Part shown: positions 1 through 7,303 of the stretch, in pieces
How the letters are laid out: each line of letters begins with the position of its first letter
Position numbering within the stretch: position 1 is the stretch's first letter
Assembly: GCF_900155735.1 (NCBI RefSeq)
Contig: NZ_LT707059.1
Span: 165,338 to 197,610, forward strand
Direction of reading: 5' to 3'
DNA from: Intestinibacillus massiliensis
GTDB lineage: Bacteria; Bacillota; Clostridia; Oscillospirales; Butyricicoccaceae
DNA: 32,273 nucleotides
Notes under the pieces: generated by a model
The model's database searches: none
The model's input: only the letters and a program-made list of their open reading frames with translations
Told to the model about the DNA's origin: nothing
Translations under genes and position numbers: made by a program

Positions 1-1
1 C

Positions 2-316
2 GGCGGCAGGCGGCCGGTCGCGAGCCTGTCCGGCGGGGAGAAATTCCTGGTGGCGCTGGCGCTGTCGATCGGGCTGTCCGCGGTGACGCAGGCACAGTCC
101 GGCGGCACGCGGCTCGGTGCGATCTTTATCGACGAGGGGTTTGGCACGCTCGACAGCGCGTCCCTGGGCGACGCGCTCGGCGTGCTGGCGGCGATCCGCA
201 GGACGCGGGGCATGGTCGGCATCATCTCCCATGTGGGGATGCTCCGGGAGAGCATCGGCGCGGGAATTGTTGTAAAAAAAGGCAGGCAGGGCAGCTCGCT
301 GGAGGTACGCCTGTAG
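2..316 (+). CDS. sbcC: SbcC-like exonuclease subunit, C-terminal end (partial)
   Basis: This is the 3' end of a gene that begins outside the window; the frame is open from base 2. It encodes the C-terminal half of an SMC/Rad50-type ABC ATPase head. Visible motifs are the ABC signature LSGGEKF (bases about 29-49), a Walker B LGAIFIDEGFGTLD, and an H-loop IISHV. The GGxLD-type Walker B with the downstream SHV is typical of SbcC, the ATPase partner of the SbcD nuclease, which processes DNA hairpins and ends. The identification from the tail alone is good, but RecN or another SMC-like ATPase cannot be fully excluded. The gene ends 47 bp before the next start, on the same strand. Confidence 0.85.
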   Translation, partial: GGRRPVASLSGGEKFLVALALSIGLSAVTQAQSGGTRLGAIFIDEGFGTLDSASLGDALGVLAAIRRTRGMVGIISHVGMLRESIGAGIVVKKGRQGSSLEVRL

Positions 317-363
317 TAAACCGCGCGGGGGCAAACGTCTTGATGGAAAAGGAGGCGGACAAA

Positions 364-1998
364 ATGAAAAAGGTTGCAGCAATCGCGCTTGCGGTCCTGC
401 TTGCGGCAGGCAGCCTGCCTGGTGCGCAGGCGGCTTACCGGGAGGAACTTCCCTTTGTATTCGACAGCAGGCCGACCTATGCGGCAGGCGGCTTGGTCGA
501 ATGCATCACCCGGGAGGACAATGGGCTGGACACGCCGCATGTGTACACGAGGGATGGGGAACACTACGTCCTGTCGGAGCCGACCGCGCAGGAGGTGCTG
601 GTCGGCGGCTATATCTGCGCGCAGCTCCCGCAGGACGGGAAATGGACGGTATTCCGCCCGGATGGCGGCCGCGCGCTGGCCGGCGCGTACGACCGTGTGG
701 ATGTGTACGGCGATATGGCCTTCGGCTGGATCGGGAGCTGGCATCCGCCCGGCTTTTTCCTGGGCAAAGCCGAGGTATTTGATTTAAAGGCTGGGGAAAA
801 GCTGCTGCCGGGGGCATACGACTTGATCAGCGCCTACCAGGACGGCAAGCTGCTGTCCACCGCTTATTACACCGGTCCCGCGCCGGACGGCACCCTGCAG
901 GATGTCCGGCAGATGTGGGACGCGGATGGAAACGATGTCACGGCAGCGCTCGGCTACACGGTGGACGGGGCGCTTGTGGACGGTTACCTGCGCGTGCGCA
1001 GCGTGGACACGGGCAAATTTGGCGTTGTGGACGCGCAGGGCAACGTGTGCGTCCCGATGCAGTATGATGCGATTGGGGATGCGAACGGGCAGGGCGCGAT
1101 TGCGGTGCGACGCGACGGAGAGTGGCAGTCCTGGGGCGCGGTACGCATCGCGGACGGTTCCCAGGTGGTGCCGGTGGCCTATACGCGGCTGGATATGCTG
1201 CCCGGCGATATCATCGCGGGGAAAGGGGAAGGCTGGGTGCGCGACGCGGACGGCAACCCTGTCACCCTGTTTGACAGCTATGGGCGGCAAATCCCCGCGG
1301 ACGGGTGCGACGCCTGCTCTGGGCGGTACGGCGGCGTCATCTATGTGCAGAAGGGCGGCGCCCTGCAGGGGATTGACACGGGCGGCAACGTCCTTGTCGG
1401 CCCGGTCAAAGGCGGATTCCTGTCCTTTTGCGTAGAAGGCTACGACGTGGTGCTGATCGGGCGCTATGGCGAGTCGGACGGCGGCATGATCGTGGGGAAG
1501 GACGGCACAGTCCTAGCGCCCTTCGACACGGCGGCTTTGGGATCCGTCTGGGAGCATGTCGTAGAGCTGCAGGATTACCAGACCGCGGAATACCGCATGG
1601 TATACAGCGACGGCACCCCCTTCCCCGCGTCGGCGGATGTGAGACAGGTCGATGATATCCATGCGGCGGATGGCTGGGTGCTGTACCGCGATTACGAGCA
1701 AAAGACGGCCTGGATTACCGGCCTGGACGGCACGCCCCTGATCCCGAAAGGCGTATTTACCGACCTCGGGGAATTCGGCGATTATTATTTTCCCCGGGCG
1801 GTCGGCGGCGACCGCACCGTCGCCCCGGCGTTTGTCGCACGCAACCAGGACGGCAAATACGGCACGGTCGTAGTGGAAGCGGACGTTTCCGCGCAGGCGC
1901 GTGCGGCCATGCGCACCGTGCTGCCGCTGGCCATGCATTACAGCCTGCCGCGGCCGCTCGGCGGCTGCGTGGGCAGGATGCTGGCGCAATACCCATAA
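364..1998 (+). CDS. Secreted WG-repeat-like protein
   Basis: 544-aa protein with a signal peptide (MKKVAAIALAVLLAAGSLPG then AQA, likely cleavage after residue 23). The ATG at 364 is chosen over the in-frame TTG at 340 and ATG at 343 because GGAGG at 351-355 sits 8 nt before it and the signal peptide starts there. The mature part is made of degenerate repeats of about 40-70 residues with the pattern G-K/E-W/F-G/T-V-x-D/R-x-x-G followed by P-x-x-Y-D, as in KWTVFRPDG, KFGVVDAQG and KYGTVVVEA. That pattern is the hallmark of WG (KWG Leptospira-type) repeats, probably a beta-propeller-like surface or exported protein. The family's function is not established. It ends at a strong terminator. Confidence 0.75.
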   Translation: MKKVAAIALAVLLAAGSLPGAQAAYREELPFVFDSRPTYAAGGLVECITREDNGLDTPHVYTRDGEHYVLSEPTAQEVLVGGYICAQLPQDGKWTVFRPDGGRALAGAYDRVDVYGDMAFGWIGSWHPPGFFLGKAEVFDLKAGEKLLPGAYDLISAYQDGKLLSTAYYTGPAPDGTLQDVRQMWDADGNDVTAALGYTVDGALVDGYLRVRSVDTGKFGVVDAQGNVCVPMQYDAIGDANGQGAIAVRRDGEWQSWGAVRIADGSQVVPVAYTRLDMLPGDIIAGKGEGWVRDADGNPVTLFDSYGRQIPADGCDACSGRYGGVIYVQKGGALQGIDTGGNVLVGPVKGGFLSFCVEGYDVVLIGRYGESDGGMIVGKDGTVLAPFDTAALGSVWEHVVELQDYQTAEYRMVYSDGTPFPASADVRQVDDIHAADGWVLYRDYEQKTAWITGLDGTPLIPKGVFTDLGEFGDYYFPRAVGGDRTVAPAFVARNQDGKYGTVVVEADVSAQARAAMRTVLPLAMHYSLPRPLGGCVGRMLAQYP

Positions 1999-2001
1999 AG
2001 G

Positions 2002-2029
2002 AAAGCCTCCCCGTTTGGGGAGGCTTTTT
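2002..2029. terminator. Bidirectional intrinsic terminator
   Basis: Hairpin AAAGCCTCCCC / GGGGAGGCTTT with a GTTT loop and T-run on the plus strand. It lies between the convergent WG-repeat gene (ends 1998) and the ChrA pair (ends 2035) and can serve both. Confidence 0.9.
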
Positions 2030-2034
2030 ACAAG

Positions 2035-2601
2035 TCAGAACTGGAAGGCGATGCCGAAAACGGCGCCTGCCGCAATAAATACGATCGGGTGCAGCTTGGG
2101 AAACACCCGGATGGCGACCATAAAGATGAGGAAGAACACGATGGCCGGGATGTTGAGCACGTCGCCCAGCCGCGCCAGGCCGCTATATGCCTCCATGTGG
2201 AACAGGGAGGCGACAAAGACCGTCGACATCGCGCCGAAGATCAGCCCGGCGGAAGCGGGGCGCAGGCCGTAAAACGCATTTTGCACGAGCCGCGAATCCC
2301 GGAATTTTTGGAGGGCGCGGGAAATGAGGATAATGATGATTACGGACGGCAGCACGAGTGCAAACGTCGCCATCAGCGCGCCGGGCAGCCCGGCGGCATG
2401 GAAGCCCGCATAGGTGGCGGTATTGACACCGATCGGCCCGGGGGTGGATTCGGAGACCGCGACCATATCCATCAGGTCGGCGGGGGTGAACCAGGGATAG
2501 CGCTCCGCGATGGCCTTGAGGAAGGGCAGGGTCGCGAGGCCGCCGCCCACGGAAAACAGGCCGGCCTTGAAAAATTCATAGAAAAGCGTCAGGAAGATCA
2601 T
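2035..2601 (-). CDS. Chromate transporter family protein (half-size ChrA), second gene
   Basis: 188-aa integral membrane protein of the CHR (ChrA) family, of the short single-domain type encoded as adjacent pairs in Firmicutes. Family signatures are the N-terminal FFKAGLFSVGGGLATLPFL (GGG motif, residues about 10-28) and ESTPGPIGVNTATYAGF. About five or six hydrophobic segments follow. It overlaps the upstream partner by 4 bp (ATGA), so the two are translationally coupled and probably form a heterodimer. Family members with tested function export chromate by proton-coupled antiport, but many short pairs have no known substrate. Confidence 0.85.
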   Translation of the reverse strand: MIFLTLFYEFFKAGLFSVGGGLATLPFLKAIAERYPWFTPADLMDMVAVSESTPGPIGVNTATYAGFHAAGLPGALMATFALVLPSVIIIILISRALQKFRDSRLVQNAFYGLRPASAGLIFGAMSTVFVASLFHMEAYSGLARLGDVLNIPAIVFFLIFMVAIRVFPKLHPIVFIAAGAVFGIAFQF

Positions 2602-3140
2602 GCCTTGCGCCCCCTTACCAACCCGGCGAGGATACCGGCGGCGCCCGCTAGGACTACCACGAGCACGGGGGATACGCCGAAGAATGCCACGGCAATAAAG
2701 GTCGCGATGAGGATGCTGCCGGTCAGCCAGTCGGTGACGCCCTTGCGCGCCATTTTATAGACGGAATGCAGCACCAGCGCGCAGACCGCGATCCGTACGC
2801 CGGCGAAGGCATGCTGCACGGCGGGCAGGTGCGCAAATTGCTGAATGAACGCCGCAATGATCGTAATGATGATAATGGAGGGCGCGACGATGCCCAGGGT
2901 CGCGGCGGCCGCGCCCGCGACGCCGCGCTTTTTGTAGCCGATAAAGGTCGCAGTGTTGACGGCGATCACGCCGGGGGTGCACTGGCCGATCGCGTAGTAA
3001 TCCATCAGTTCGTCTTCTGTCGCCCAGTGCCGCGCATCGACGATCTCGCGCTGCAGGATGGGCAGCATGGCATAGCCGCCGCCGAAGGTGCAAATGCCGA
3101 TCCGTGCGAAGGTGAGGGCAAGCTCCAGTAGGGTGGGCAA
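2598..3140 (-). CDS. Chromate transporter family protein (half-size ChrA), first gene
   Basis: 180-aa ChrA-family half transporter. It shows the same motifs as its partner: FGGGYAMLPILQREIV (residues about 19-34) and CTPGVIAVNTATFIGYKKRG. The start is taken as TTG at 3140, because AAAGGAG lies 9 nt upstream on the minus strand; no ATG in frame fits better. It is the first gene of a two-gene operon and its product is expected in the inner membrane. Substrate is unproven. The gene pair is transcribed away from feoB and shares no regulatory site with it that I can see. Confidence 0.83.
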   Translation of the reverse strand: MPTLLELALTFARIGICTFGGGYAMLPILQREIVDARHWATEDELMDYYAIGQCTPGVIAVNTATFIGYKKRGVAGAAAATLGIVAPSIIIITIIAAFIQQFAHLPAVQHAFAGVRIAVCALVLHSVYKMARKGVTDWLTGSILIATFIAVAFFGVSPVLVVVLAGAAGILAGLVRGRKA

Positions 3141-3230
3141 GGTGGTTCACTCCTTTCGGTGTCTCACATTAGTATAGCACAGCAGGGGGGCGGCGTATAC
3201 GTCACGATAAGAATTAAGTATGCATGCGGG

Positions 3231-3257
3231 AAAAGCCCCCGGCTATGGCCGGGGGCT
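3231..3257 (-). terminator. Terminator downstream of feoB
   Basis: Perfect 10-bp stem AGCCCCCGGC / GCCGGGGGCT with a 4-nt loop, followed on the minus strand by TTTT. It starts 6 bp after the feoB stop codon. Confidence 0.88.
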
Positions 3258-3263
3258 GGAAAC

Positions 3264-4111
3264 TCAGGCAAACTCTAAAAGGCGTGCGCCGGTTGCGAAC
3301 AGGAAGCAGATGACCATGCCGCAAAGGGTGGGGATGGCAAAGGAGGCGAACGTCCATTTGAATGCACCCGCTTCCTTGTGGATCGTCAGGCAGGTGGTGG
3401 AACATGGCCAGTGCATGAGCGAAAACAGCATGGTGCAGATGGCGGTAACCGCCGTCCAGCCGTGGGCGACAAGCAGCGCGTGGAACTCCGCGAGGGATGG
3501 GATATCGGTCAGCGTGCCCGAGGATAAGTAGCACATTAGGATCAGCGGCATCACGATTTCATTCGCGGGGAAGCCGAGGATAAACGCGAGCAGGATCACG
3601 CCGTCCAGCCCGAGCAGGCGCGCGAAGGGGTCGAGGAAGCCCGCGCAGTGCGTCAGGAGCGAGGCGTCGCCCACGGTAATATTGGCCAGCAGCCAGATCA
3701 CAAGCCCGGCGGGGGCGGCCACGGCGACCGCGCGCCCCAGTACAAAGAGCGTGCGGTCAAAGATCGAGCGCACGATGACCTTGCCGATCTGCGGCGTGCG
3801 GTAAGGCGGGAGTTCCAGCGTGAAGGAGGTTGGTACGCCCTTCAGGATGGTGCCGGAAAGCACGCGGGATACGAGCAGGGTCATCAGCACGCCGAACACA
3901 ATCACCATGGTAAGTAGCGCGGCCGACAGCAGCGATGGGAAAAAACCTGCCGCGCCGCCGACGAAAAACATCGTCAGGATGGCGATCAGAGTGGGGAAGC
4001 GGCCGTTACAAGGGACAAAGTTATTCGTCAGGATGGCAATTAAACGTTCGCGAGGGGAATCGATGATCCTGCAGCCCACGATACCCGCGGCGTTGCATCC
4101 AAAGCCCATGC
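3264..4111 (-). CDS. feoB: feoB piece 4 (C-terminal Gate/membrane part)
   Basis: Last of four feoB pieces, holding the distal membrane part of the ferrous-iron transporter. It begins at the conserved MGFGCN motif (the Cys region important for Fe2+ passage in FeoB), followed by IIDSPRERLIAILTNNFVPCNGRFP and many hydrophobic segments, including AFILGFPANEIVMPLILMCY. It ends with a normal stop and terminator. In the present arrangement it has no start of its own with FeoB character; an ORF beginning GTG at 4124 inside the attachment site could produce a 286-aa fragment. Joining it to piece 3 at the shared GCACATG core restores codons ALTMCMGFGCN in frame. This looks intact, with no frameshift or internal stop. 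Confidence 0.93.
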
Positions 4112-4132
4112 ACATGGGTTTCACAATTCTGC
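4107..4132. other. Attachment site, element A / feoB piece 4
   Basis: Left end of element A. The plus strand reads CATG (feoB side), core CA at 4111-4112, then the 20-base arm CATGGGTTTCACAATTCTGC. The matching arm in inverse orientation is at 7233-7252 (GCAGAATTGTAAATCCCATG), 18 of 20 positions complementary. The recombinase stop codon begins just outside the arm at 4134. Confidence 0.85.
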
Positions 4133-4133
4133 C

Positions 4134-5555
4134 TTATACCCGCCATTCGATCCGGACCGAGTTCCCGTCCAGTACGATTTTTTGGATCAGCATACGGATG
4201 AGGAGCCGTTTGGCCTCGGCAGGCGCGCCCCGGAACCCTGCCAGGAAGCGGTCGCCTGCAGTTGCAGTCGCTTTGCCCGGGGGGATGGGGCTGCCTTCGG
4301 CAAGCTGCTGCCGCAGGGCGTCCGCCTCCGTATCCAGCGCCGTGGCACGGCGGGTGAGCCGGTCGAGCGGGATCGCGCTTACCTGGTATAGTTCTACGAG
4401 TTTTTCCAGTTGCGCGTCGATTTCGCGGAGCCGTTTTTGGATTGCGTTACGGTCGGGCGCCACTTCGTCCGGCTGCGCGTCCCAGATGGATGCAAGGAGC
4501 GGGGGCTGGTTCAGAAGCGCGGCAACCGCATCCAGAACGACGTGGTCGAGGTCTTCATACCGCCAGTTGTCATTCTTGCAGGCGGGGTCTAAAACCTGGC
4601 GTTTTGAAGTCTTGGAGCGGGAATAGCATTTATAAAAGCCGTGCGCGCCTGCGTACCGCGCGCCGCACCGCCCGCAATAAACCAGGCCGGAAAGCAGGGT
4701 TTCCGCCCGGAACGGTGCCTTGGGCGCGGTTCCCGCCCCGGTATTCCGGGCGGAGGACGCCAGGAGCTGGTTTGCCAGCGTGAAATCTTCCTGTGAGACG
4801 ATGGGCTGGTGGACGCCGTCGTATGTAACGCCGCGGAACTTGACCTTGCCGATATAGTTGGTATTTGTCAGGATCTTCCGGACTTTGGCCGCGCTCCATT
4901 TGCCGCCATGCGCCGCCTGCATTTCATGCCAGATGCTGTTGATGCTCTTGCCGTCCAGGAAACCCTTGAATATCGCGCGCACAATTGCCGCGCGGTATTC
5001 ATCTACGGCCAGCAGCCCGTCCGCATAGGTATAGCCAAAGGGGATAAAGCCGCCCCCGTGGTAATACCCGGCTTTGCTCCGGCCGATGCGCCCCATGGTG
5101 AAGCGCTCCGTAATCTGGTCTTTTTCAAGCTGCGCAAAGACGGAAAGGATACCGATCATGGCGCGGCCGAAGGGGGTGGAGGTGTCGAAGTTTTCGCAGA
5201 TGGAAATAAAGTCCGTGTCATAAGACAGCAGCTCGTCCTCGATCAGCATCAGGGTATCTTTTTGGCTGCGGCTCAGCCGGTCGAGCTTGTAAACGACCAC
5301 GGCGTTTATGGGGGACGCCTTGACCGCCGACAGCATCCGCTGGAGCGCCGGGCGTTCGGTGTTGCCGCCGGAAAAGCCACCGTCCGTGTAGATTTGGAGG
5401 AGCGCCCAGCCCTTGGCCTGGCAGTAGGCGGAAATACGCTGCGCCTGTTCGTCGATGCTGTAATTTTCAAGCTGGTGATCGGTCGACACCCGGACATAGC
5501 CCACGACCTGCGGCTGCGCGCCCGCCTGGTGTAAAAAGCCCTTCTGATACGCCAT
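4134..5555 (-). CDS. Large serine recombinase A
   Basis: 473-aa site-specific recombinase expected to integrate and excise element A. The resolvase domain is at about residues 17-160, with catalytic Ser24 in YVRVST, the [11 protein letters not shown] helix, and NFDTSTPFGRAMIG. The recombinase (DNA-binding) domain spans about 165-290. A zinc ribbon has Cys294, Cys297, Cys310 and Cys326, followed by a coiled-coil-like stretch and the C-terminal block QKIVLDGNSVRIEW. The ATG at 5555 has GGAGGGGG six nt upstream and is preferred over an upstream in-frame start at 5642. The stop lies 23 bp from the element core. It resembles recombinase B more closely than C or D. A possible dedicated promoter is at 5586-5615. 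Confidence 0.93.
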   Translation of the reverse strand: MAYQKGFLHQAGAQPQVVGYVRVSTDHQLENYSIDEQAQRISAYCQAKGWALLQIYTDGGFSGGNTERPALQRMLSAVKASPINAVVVYKLDRLSRSQKDTLMLIEDELLSYDTDFISICENFDTSTPFGRAMIGILSVFAQLEKDQITERFTMGRIGRSKAGYYHGGGFIPFGYTYADGLLAVDEYRAAIVRAIFKGFLDGKSINSIWHEMQAAHGGKWSAAKVRKILTNTNYIGKVKFRGVTYDGVHQPIVSQEDFTLANQLLASSARNTGAGTAPKAPFRAETLLSGLVYCGRCGARYAGAHGFYKCYSRSKTSKRQVLDPACKNDNWRYEDLDHVVLDAVAALLNQPPLLASIWDAQPDEVAPDRNAIQKRLREIDAQLEKLVELYQVSAIPLDRLTRRATALDTEADALRQQLAEGSPIPPGKATATAGDRFLAGFRGAPAEAKRLLIRMLIQKIVLDGNSVRIEWRV

Positions 5556-5585
5556 GATAAAGCCCCCTCCGTTTCGCCATAATCC

Positions 5586-5615
5586 ACTGTATGAGGGGGG
5601 CGGCGGGCAGATGAC
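5586..5615 (-). promoter_or_regulatory. Possible sigmaE-like promoter of recombinase A
   Basis: On the minus strand TCATCTG is followed after 14 nt by CATACAGT, 31 bp upstream of the recombinase start. The sigmaE consensus is about kmATATT-N14-CATACAHT; the -35 matches 5 of 7, and the -10 differs at one position. Read from sequence; function is inferred. Confidence 0.35.
5599..5612. repeat. 14-bp sequence shared by elements A and C
   Basis: GGCGGCGGGCAGAT, identical to 20988-21001 in element C. Both copies lie between the recombinase gene and the divergent small ORF, in the same orientation, so this may be a recombinase or regulator binding site. Confidence 0.55.
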
Positions 5616-5633
5616 CGCAGGCAAAGCAGGCCC

Positions 5634-5661
5634 ATAGGACAACCAGCCTGCCGCATACTGT
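5634..5661 (+). promoter_or_regulatory. Conserved promoter-like block of small ORF A
   Basis: ATA (5634-5636), 17 nt, then CATACTGT (5654-5661), ending 16 bp before the small ORF. It contains ATAGGACAACC, an 11-mer identical in elements A, B and C; in A and B it starts exactly 44 bp before the small ORF's ATG. TAGGACAACC fits the SpoIIID consensus WWRRACARNY, and CATANNNT fits sigmaE/sigmaK -10 elements. Confidence 0.5.
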
Positions 5662-5677
5662 GGGATGAGGTGATCGA

Positions 5678-5848
5678 ATGGAGGGCGTTACAGTGACGCA
5701 TATCATGGAAGGGGGCGTGCGGTGCGACGATTTGACGCGCTATTTCAGCGGGCGCGCGTTGCCGCCCGGCGTCGCACGGGTCGTGCGCGATATGATGCAG
5801 GCCGGCCAGGAAACGGCGGAAGGGCATAAAGAAAGCCGCCCCGGTTAA
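5678..5848 (+). CDS. Small ORF of element A; possible recombination directionality factor
   Basis: 56-aa ORF, ATG at 5678 with GAGGTG 5 nt upstream, divergent from recombinase A. The product starts MEGVTVTHIMEGGVRCDDLT and contains FSGRALPPGVARVVRDMMQAGQ, a likely amphipathic helix. I do not recognise the family. Its position matches small ORFs in elements B and C (same orientation, same upstream block). Serine-integrase excision normally needs a small accessory protein that is poorly conserved, often encoded next to the integrase, so this is the best candidate in the element. It is too short for reliable coding statistics; the RBS, the shared upstream block and the terminator at its end support it. 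Confidence 0.6.
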   Translation: MEGVTVTHIMEGGVRCDDLTRYFSGRALPPGVARVVRDMMQAGQETAEGHKESRPG

Positions 5849-5864
5849 GGGACGGCTTTCTTTT
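5831..5864. terminator. Terminator between small ORF A and csp
   Basis: Stem GAAAGCCGCCCC / GGGACGGCTTTC with one mismatch and T-rich flanks on both strands. It overlaps the last codons of the small ORF and can terminate both it and the convergent cold-shock gene. Confidence 0.85.
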
Positions 5865-5876
5865 GTGCAATATGGC

Positions 5877-6089
5877 TTAGGCGAGGCAAACGTTGACAGC
5901 ACGCATTTTGCTGCTGTTCTTGGGGTCGACCTCGGAATCGAAGGTTACACGCTGGCCTTCGTCGAGGGACTTATACCCGTCGCCCTGGATGGCAGAGAAG
6001 TGGACAAACAGGTCGTCGCTGCCGTCGTCGTTCTTGATAAAGCCGAAGCCCTTTTCCGCATTAAACCATTTAACAGTACCGCTATTCAT
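5877..6089 (-). CDS. Cold-shock domain protein (CspA family)
   Basis: 70-aa single-domain cold-shock protein that binds single-stranded RNA and DNA and acts as an RNA chaperone. RNP1 KGFGFI (residues 14-19) and RNP2 LFVHF (27-31) are both intact, as is the opening [11 protein letters not shown]. Length is the family's usual size. AAGGAGG stands 9 nt before the ATG at 6089. It is cargo of element A. A 120-nt leader with its own promoter precedes it, as in known csp genes, whose leaders sense temperature. Confidence 0.95.
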   Translation of the reverse strand: MNSGTVKWFNAEKGFGFIKNDDGSDDLFVHFSAIQGDGYKSLDEGQRVTFDSEVDPKNSSKMRAVNVCLA

Positions 6090-6245
6090 AAAACAGTACC
6101 TCCTTAATTAGATGTTATTCAAAATCGTGCAAATAAAAAAACCATCAGCAATAAGTCAAAATGAGAATTGACTTACGACTAATGGTAATCAACAAGTACA
6201 TTTAGAACACGTATTCAGTATACCCGAGAATACTGAAAATAGCAA
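6090..6245 (-). promoter_or_regulatory. csp promoter, inverted repeat and long leader
   Basis: Minus-strand promoter: -35 TTGCTA (6240-6245), 17-nt spacer, -10 TATACT (6217-6222). A perfect inverted repeat TTCAGTAT-N8-ATACTGAA (6214-6237) covers the -10 and most of the spacer and may be an operator. Transcription would start near 6210, leaving about 120 nt of AT-rich leader that contains a second perfect 8-bp repeat, TAAGTCAA-N8-TTGACTTA (6152-6175), able to form a hairpin. The rest up to 6410 (6246-6410) has no gene that I can see. Confidence 0.65.
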
Positions 6246-6314
6246 GCTTTTATTTCAAAAATATAAAAATATTTTAAAACGGGCATCAGACGTGCATGGC
6301 GGCGCGCTTGTTCA

Positions 6315-6338
6315 GGCCGTGCGGGCGGCCGCACGGCC
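6315..6338. other. Strong GC-rich hairpin downstream of the 6411-6965 gene
   Basis: GGCCGTGCG / CGCACGGCC with a 6-nt loop, about 75 bp after the stop codon of the unknown gene. There is no T-run, so it may stabilise the 3' end rather than terminate. Confidence 0.5.
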
Positions 6339-6410
6339 AGTGTTTCAGCTGCCATATGCCGGTGGAGGGGAACCGCATCCGCGCGCCGAGGCCGGGCGGC
6401 CACCCGGGGC

Positions 6411-6965
6411 TCAGGCCTTTGGGTTGCGTTTATACAGGATCGGCACGTCGTATCCGAATGTCCGTTTCCCGTTGAGTTCCATGTATTCGGACACTTCAAG
6501 GGCTTCTTCGGAAAACCGCTCGGACAGCGTGAATTTCAGGACAGGCGTAAACATGCTCACGCTGCCGCCTTCCCAAACGTTGTTTTTCAGCACATAAATG
6601 GCAGGCGTAAATTTTTCGGAAACGCGGAGGGATGCGTAATCCACGGGCTTAAGTTGTTCGTACGTAAAGGAATCTTGGCCATACCCGTCCGGGATTTCAT
6701 AGGAGGTCAGCTTGACGTTTTGGCCGACCTCGGTGAATAAGAAAAGGTGCGGGGAGGCATGGGTTTTGCCATGGATGGTGTAGTAGCTTTCCTCCACCAT
6801 GAATATACCGGCGAAGCCCTGCGGCAGATTGAGGATTTTATCATTACATACCGTATTCACGTGCTCGGCAAAGGGGAAATCCGTAACCCCGCGCCCCTGC
6901 AATTCCTGGAATTGCTCCACATTACTGAAGCGGCCCTCCAAAATCCTGATAAAAGTATTTAACAT
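6411..6965 (-). CDS. Unknown 184-aa protein, element A cargo
   Basis: Soluble protein without a signal peptide or membrane segment. Features visible are the N-terminal LEGRFSNVEQFQEL, the aromatic-rich middle FAGIFMVEESYYTIHGKTHASPHLFLF, and a beta-rich second half. The N-terminal GRFSN-Q pattern faintly recalls the CpeT/CpcT lipocalin-like family, but the similarity is too weak to name a function. ATG at 6965 with AGGAG 11 nt upstream. It has a good sigmaA-type promoter of its own (6995-7023) and lies in the same direction as csp, but with its own transcript likely. Confidence 0.75.
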   Translation of the reverse strand: MLNTFIRILEGRFSNVEQFQELQGRGVTDFPFAEHVNTVCNDKILNLPQGFAGIFMVEESYYTIHGKTHASPHLFLFTEVGQNVKLTSYEIPDGYGQDSFTYEQLKPVDYASLRVSEKFTPAIYVLKNNVWEGGSVSMFTPVLKFTLSERFSEEALEVSEYMELNGKRTFGYDVPILYKRNPKA

Positions 6966-6994
6966 ATAAAAAACGCTCCTTTTGTAGTGGATAA

Positions 6995-7023
6995 ATAGTA
7001 TACCACTTATACTTTGCTGTCAA
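6995..7023 (-). promoter_or_regulatory. sigmaA-type promoter of the 6411-6965 gene
   Basis: Minus strand TTGACA (7018-7023), 17 nt, TACTAT (6995-7000), or TATACT two bases earlier with 15 nt. It lies 30 bp upstream of the start codon. The stretch from 7024 to 7232 shows no gene. Confidence 0.7.
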
Positions 7024-7232
7024 TATGCATAGCATACGGCGCGTCGGCAAATATATGCAACTTTTATACGGCTTTAAATGCCTATGCGGCAATAAAACCA
7101 TCTGCGGCCGATAGCGGACGGCCGGTTTTGCGTGCACTCGCCCGGCCATCCCTGCCGGGCGGACGGAAAAAAGTTTACAATTGCAGCGGCGGGATACAGG
7201 AGGGGGATCAGGTAAGGGCCGCCGGCCGGTAT

Positions 7233-7270
7233 GCAGAATTGTAAATCCCATGCACATGCGTGGCTGCAGG
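7233..7270. other. Junction of elements A and D (hybrid attachment site)
   Basis: Plus strand: arm of element A (7233-7252), core CA (7253-7254), then CATGCGTGGCTGCAGG, the arm of element D. The D arm TGCAGCCACGCA (minus strand) matches TGCAGCGAAGCA at the far D end (11869-11880) at 9 of 12 positions. Two unrelated recombinase elements therefore abut at one core. Confidence 0.8.
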
Positions 7271-7303
7271 GCGGATGCGGCGCGGTTCCCACAGCCGCTT
7301 TGC

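Larger units (their letters stand above)
4112..7253. mobile_element. Serine-recombinase element A in feoB (about 3.14 kb)
   Basis: DNA segment bounded by the inverted 20-bp arms at 4113-4132 and 7233-7252. It contains recombinase A, a 56-aa ORF, a cold-shock gene and one unknown gene. Removing it joins the end of element D directly to feoB piece 4 at CATG-TG-CATGGG, which is a regular element-D end. No transposase, phage structural or conjugation genes are present, so mobility between cells would need help. Boundaries are read from the shared core, exact to the CA dinucleotide. Confidence 0.85.

Noticed and set aside
5586-5677. Vegetative sigmaA promoter inside the ATAGGACAACC block
   Set aside because: GGACA lies only 14 nt from the -10-like sequence, too close for a sigmaA -35; the CATANNNT reading with 17-nt spacing is consistent in all elements.
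7024-7232. Short ORFs in the gap at the end of element A
   Set aside because: No ribosome binding site, no family pattern; low-complexity GC-rich sequence next to the attachment arm.
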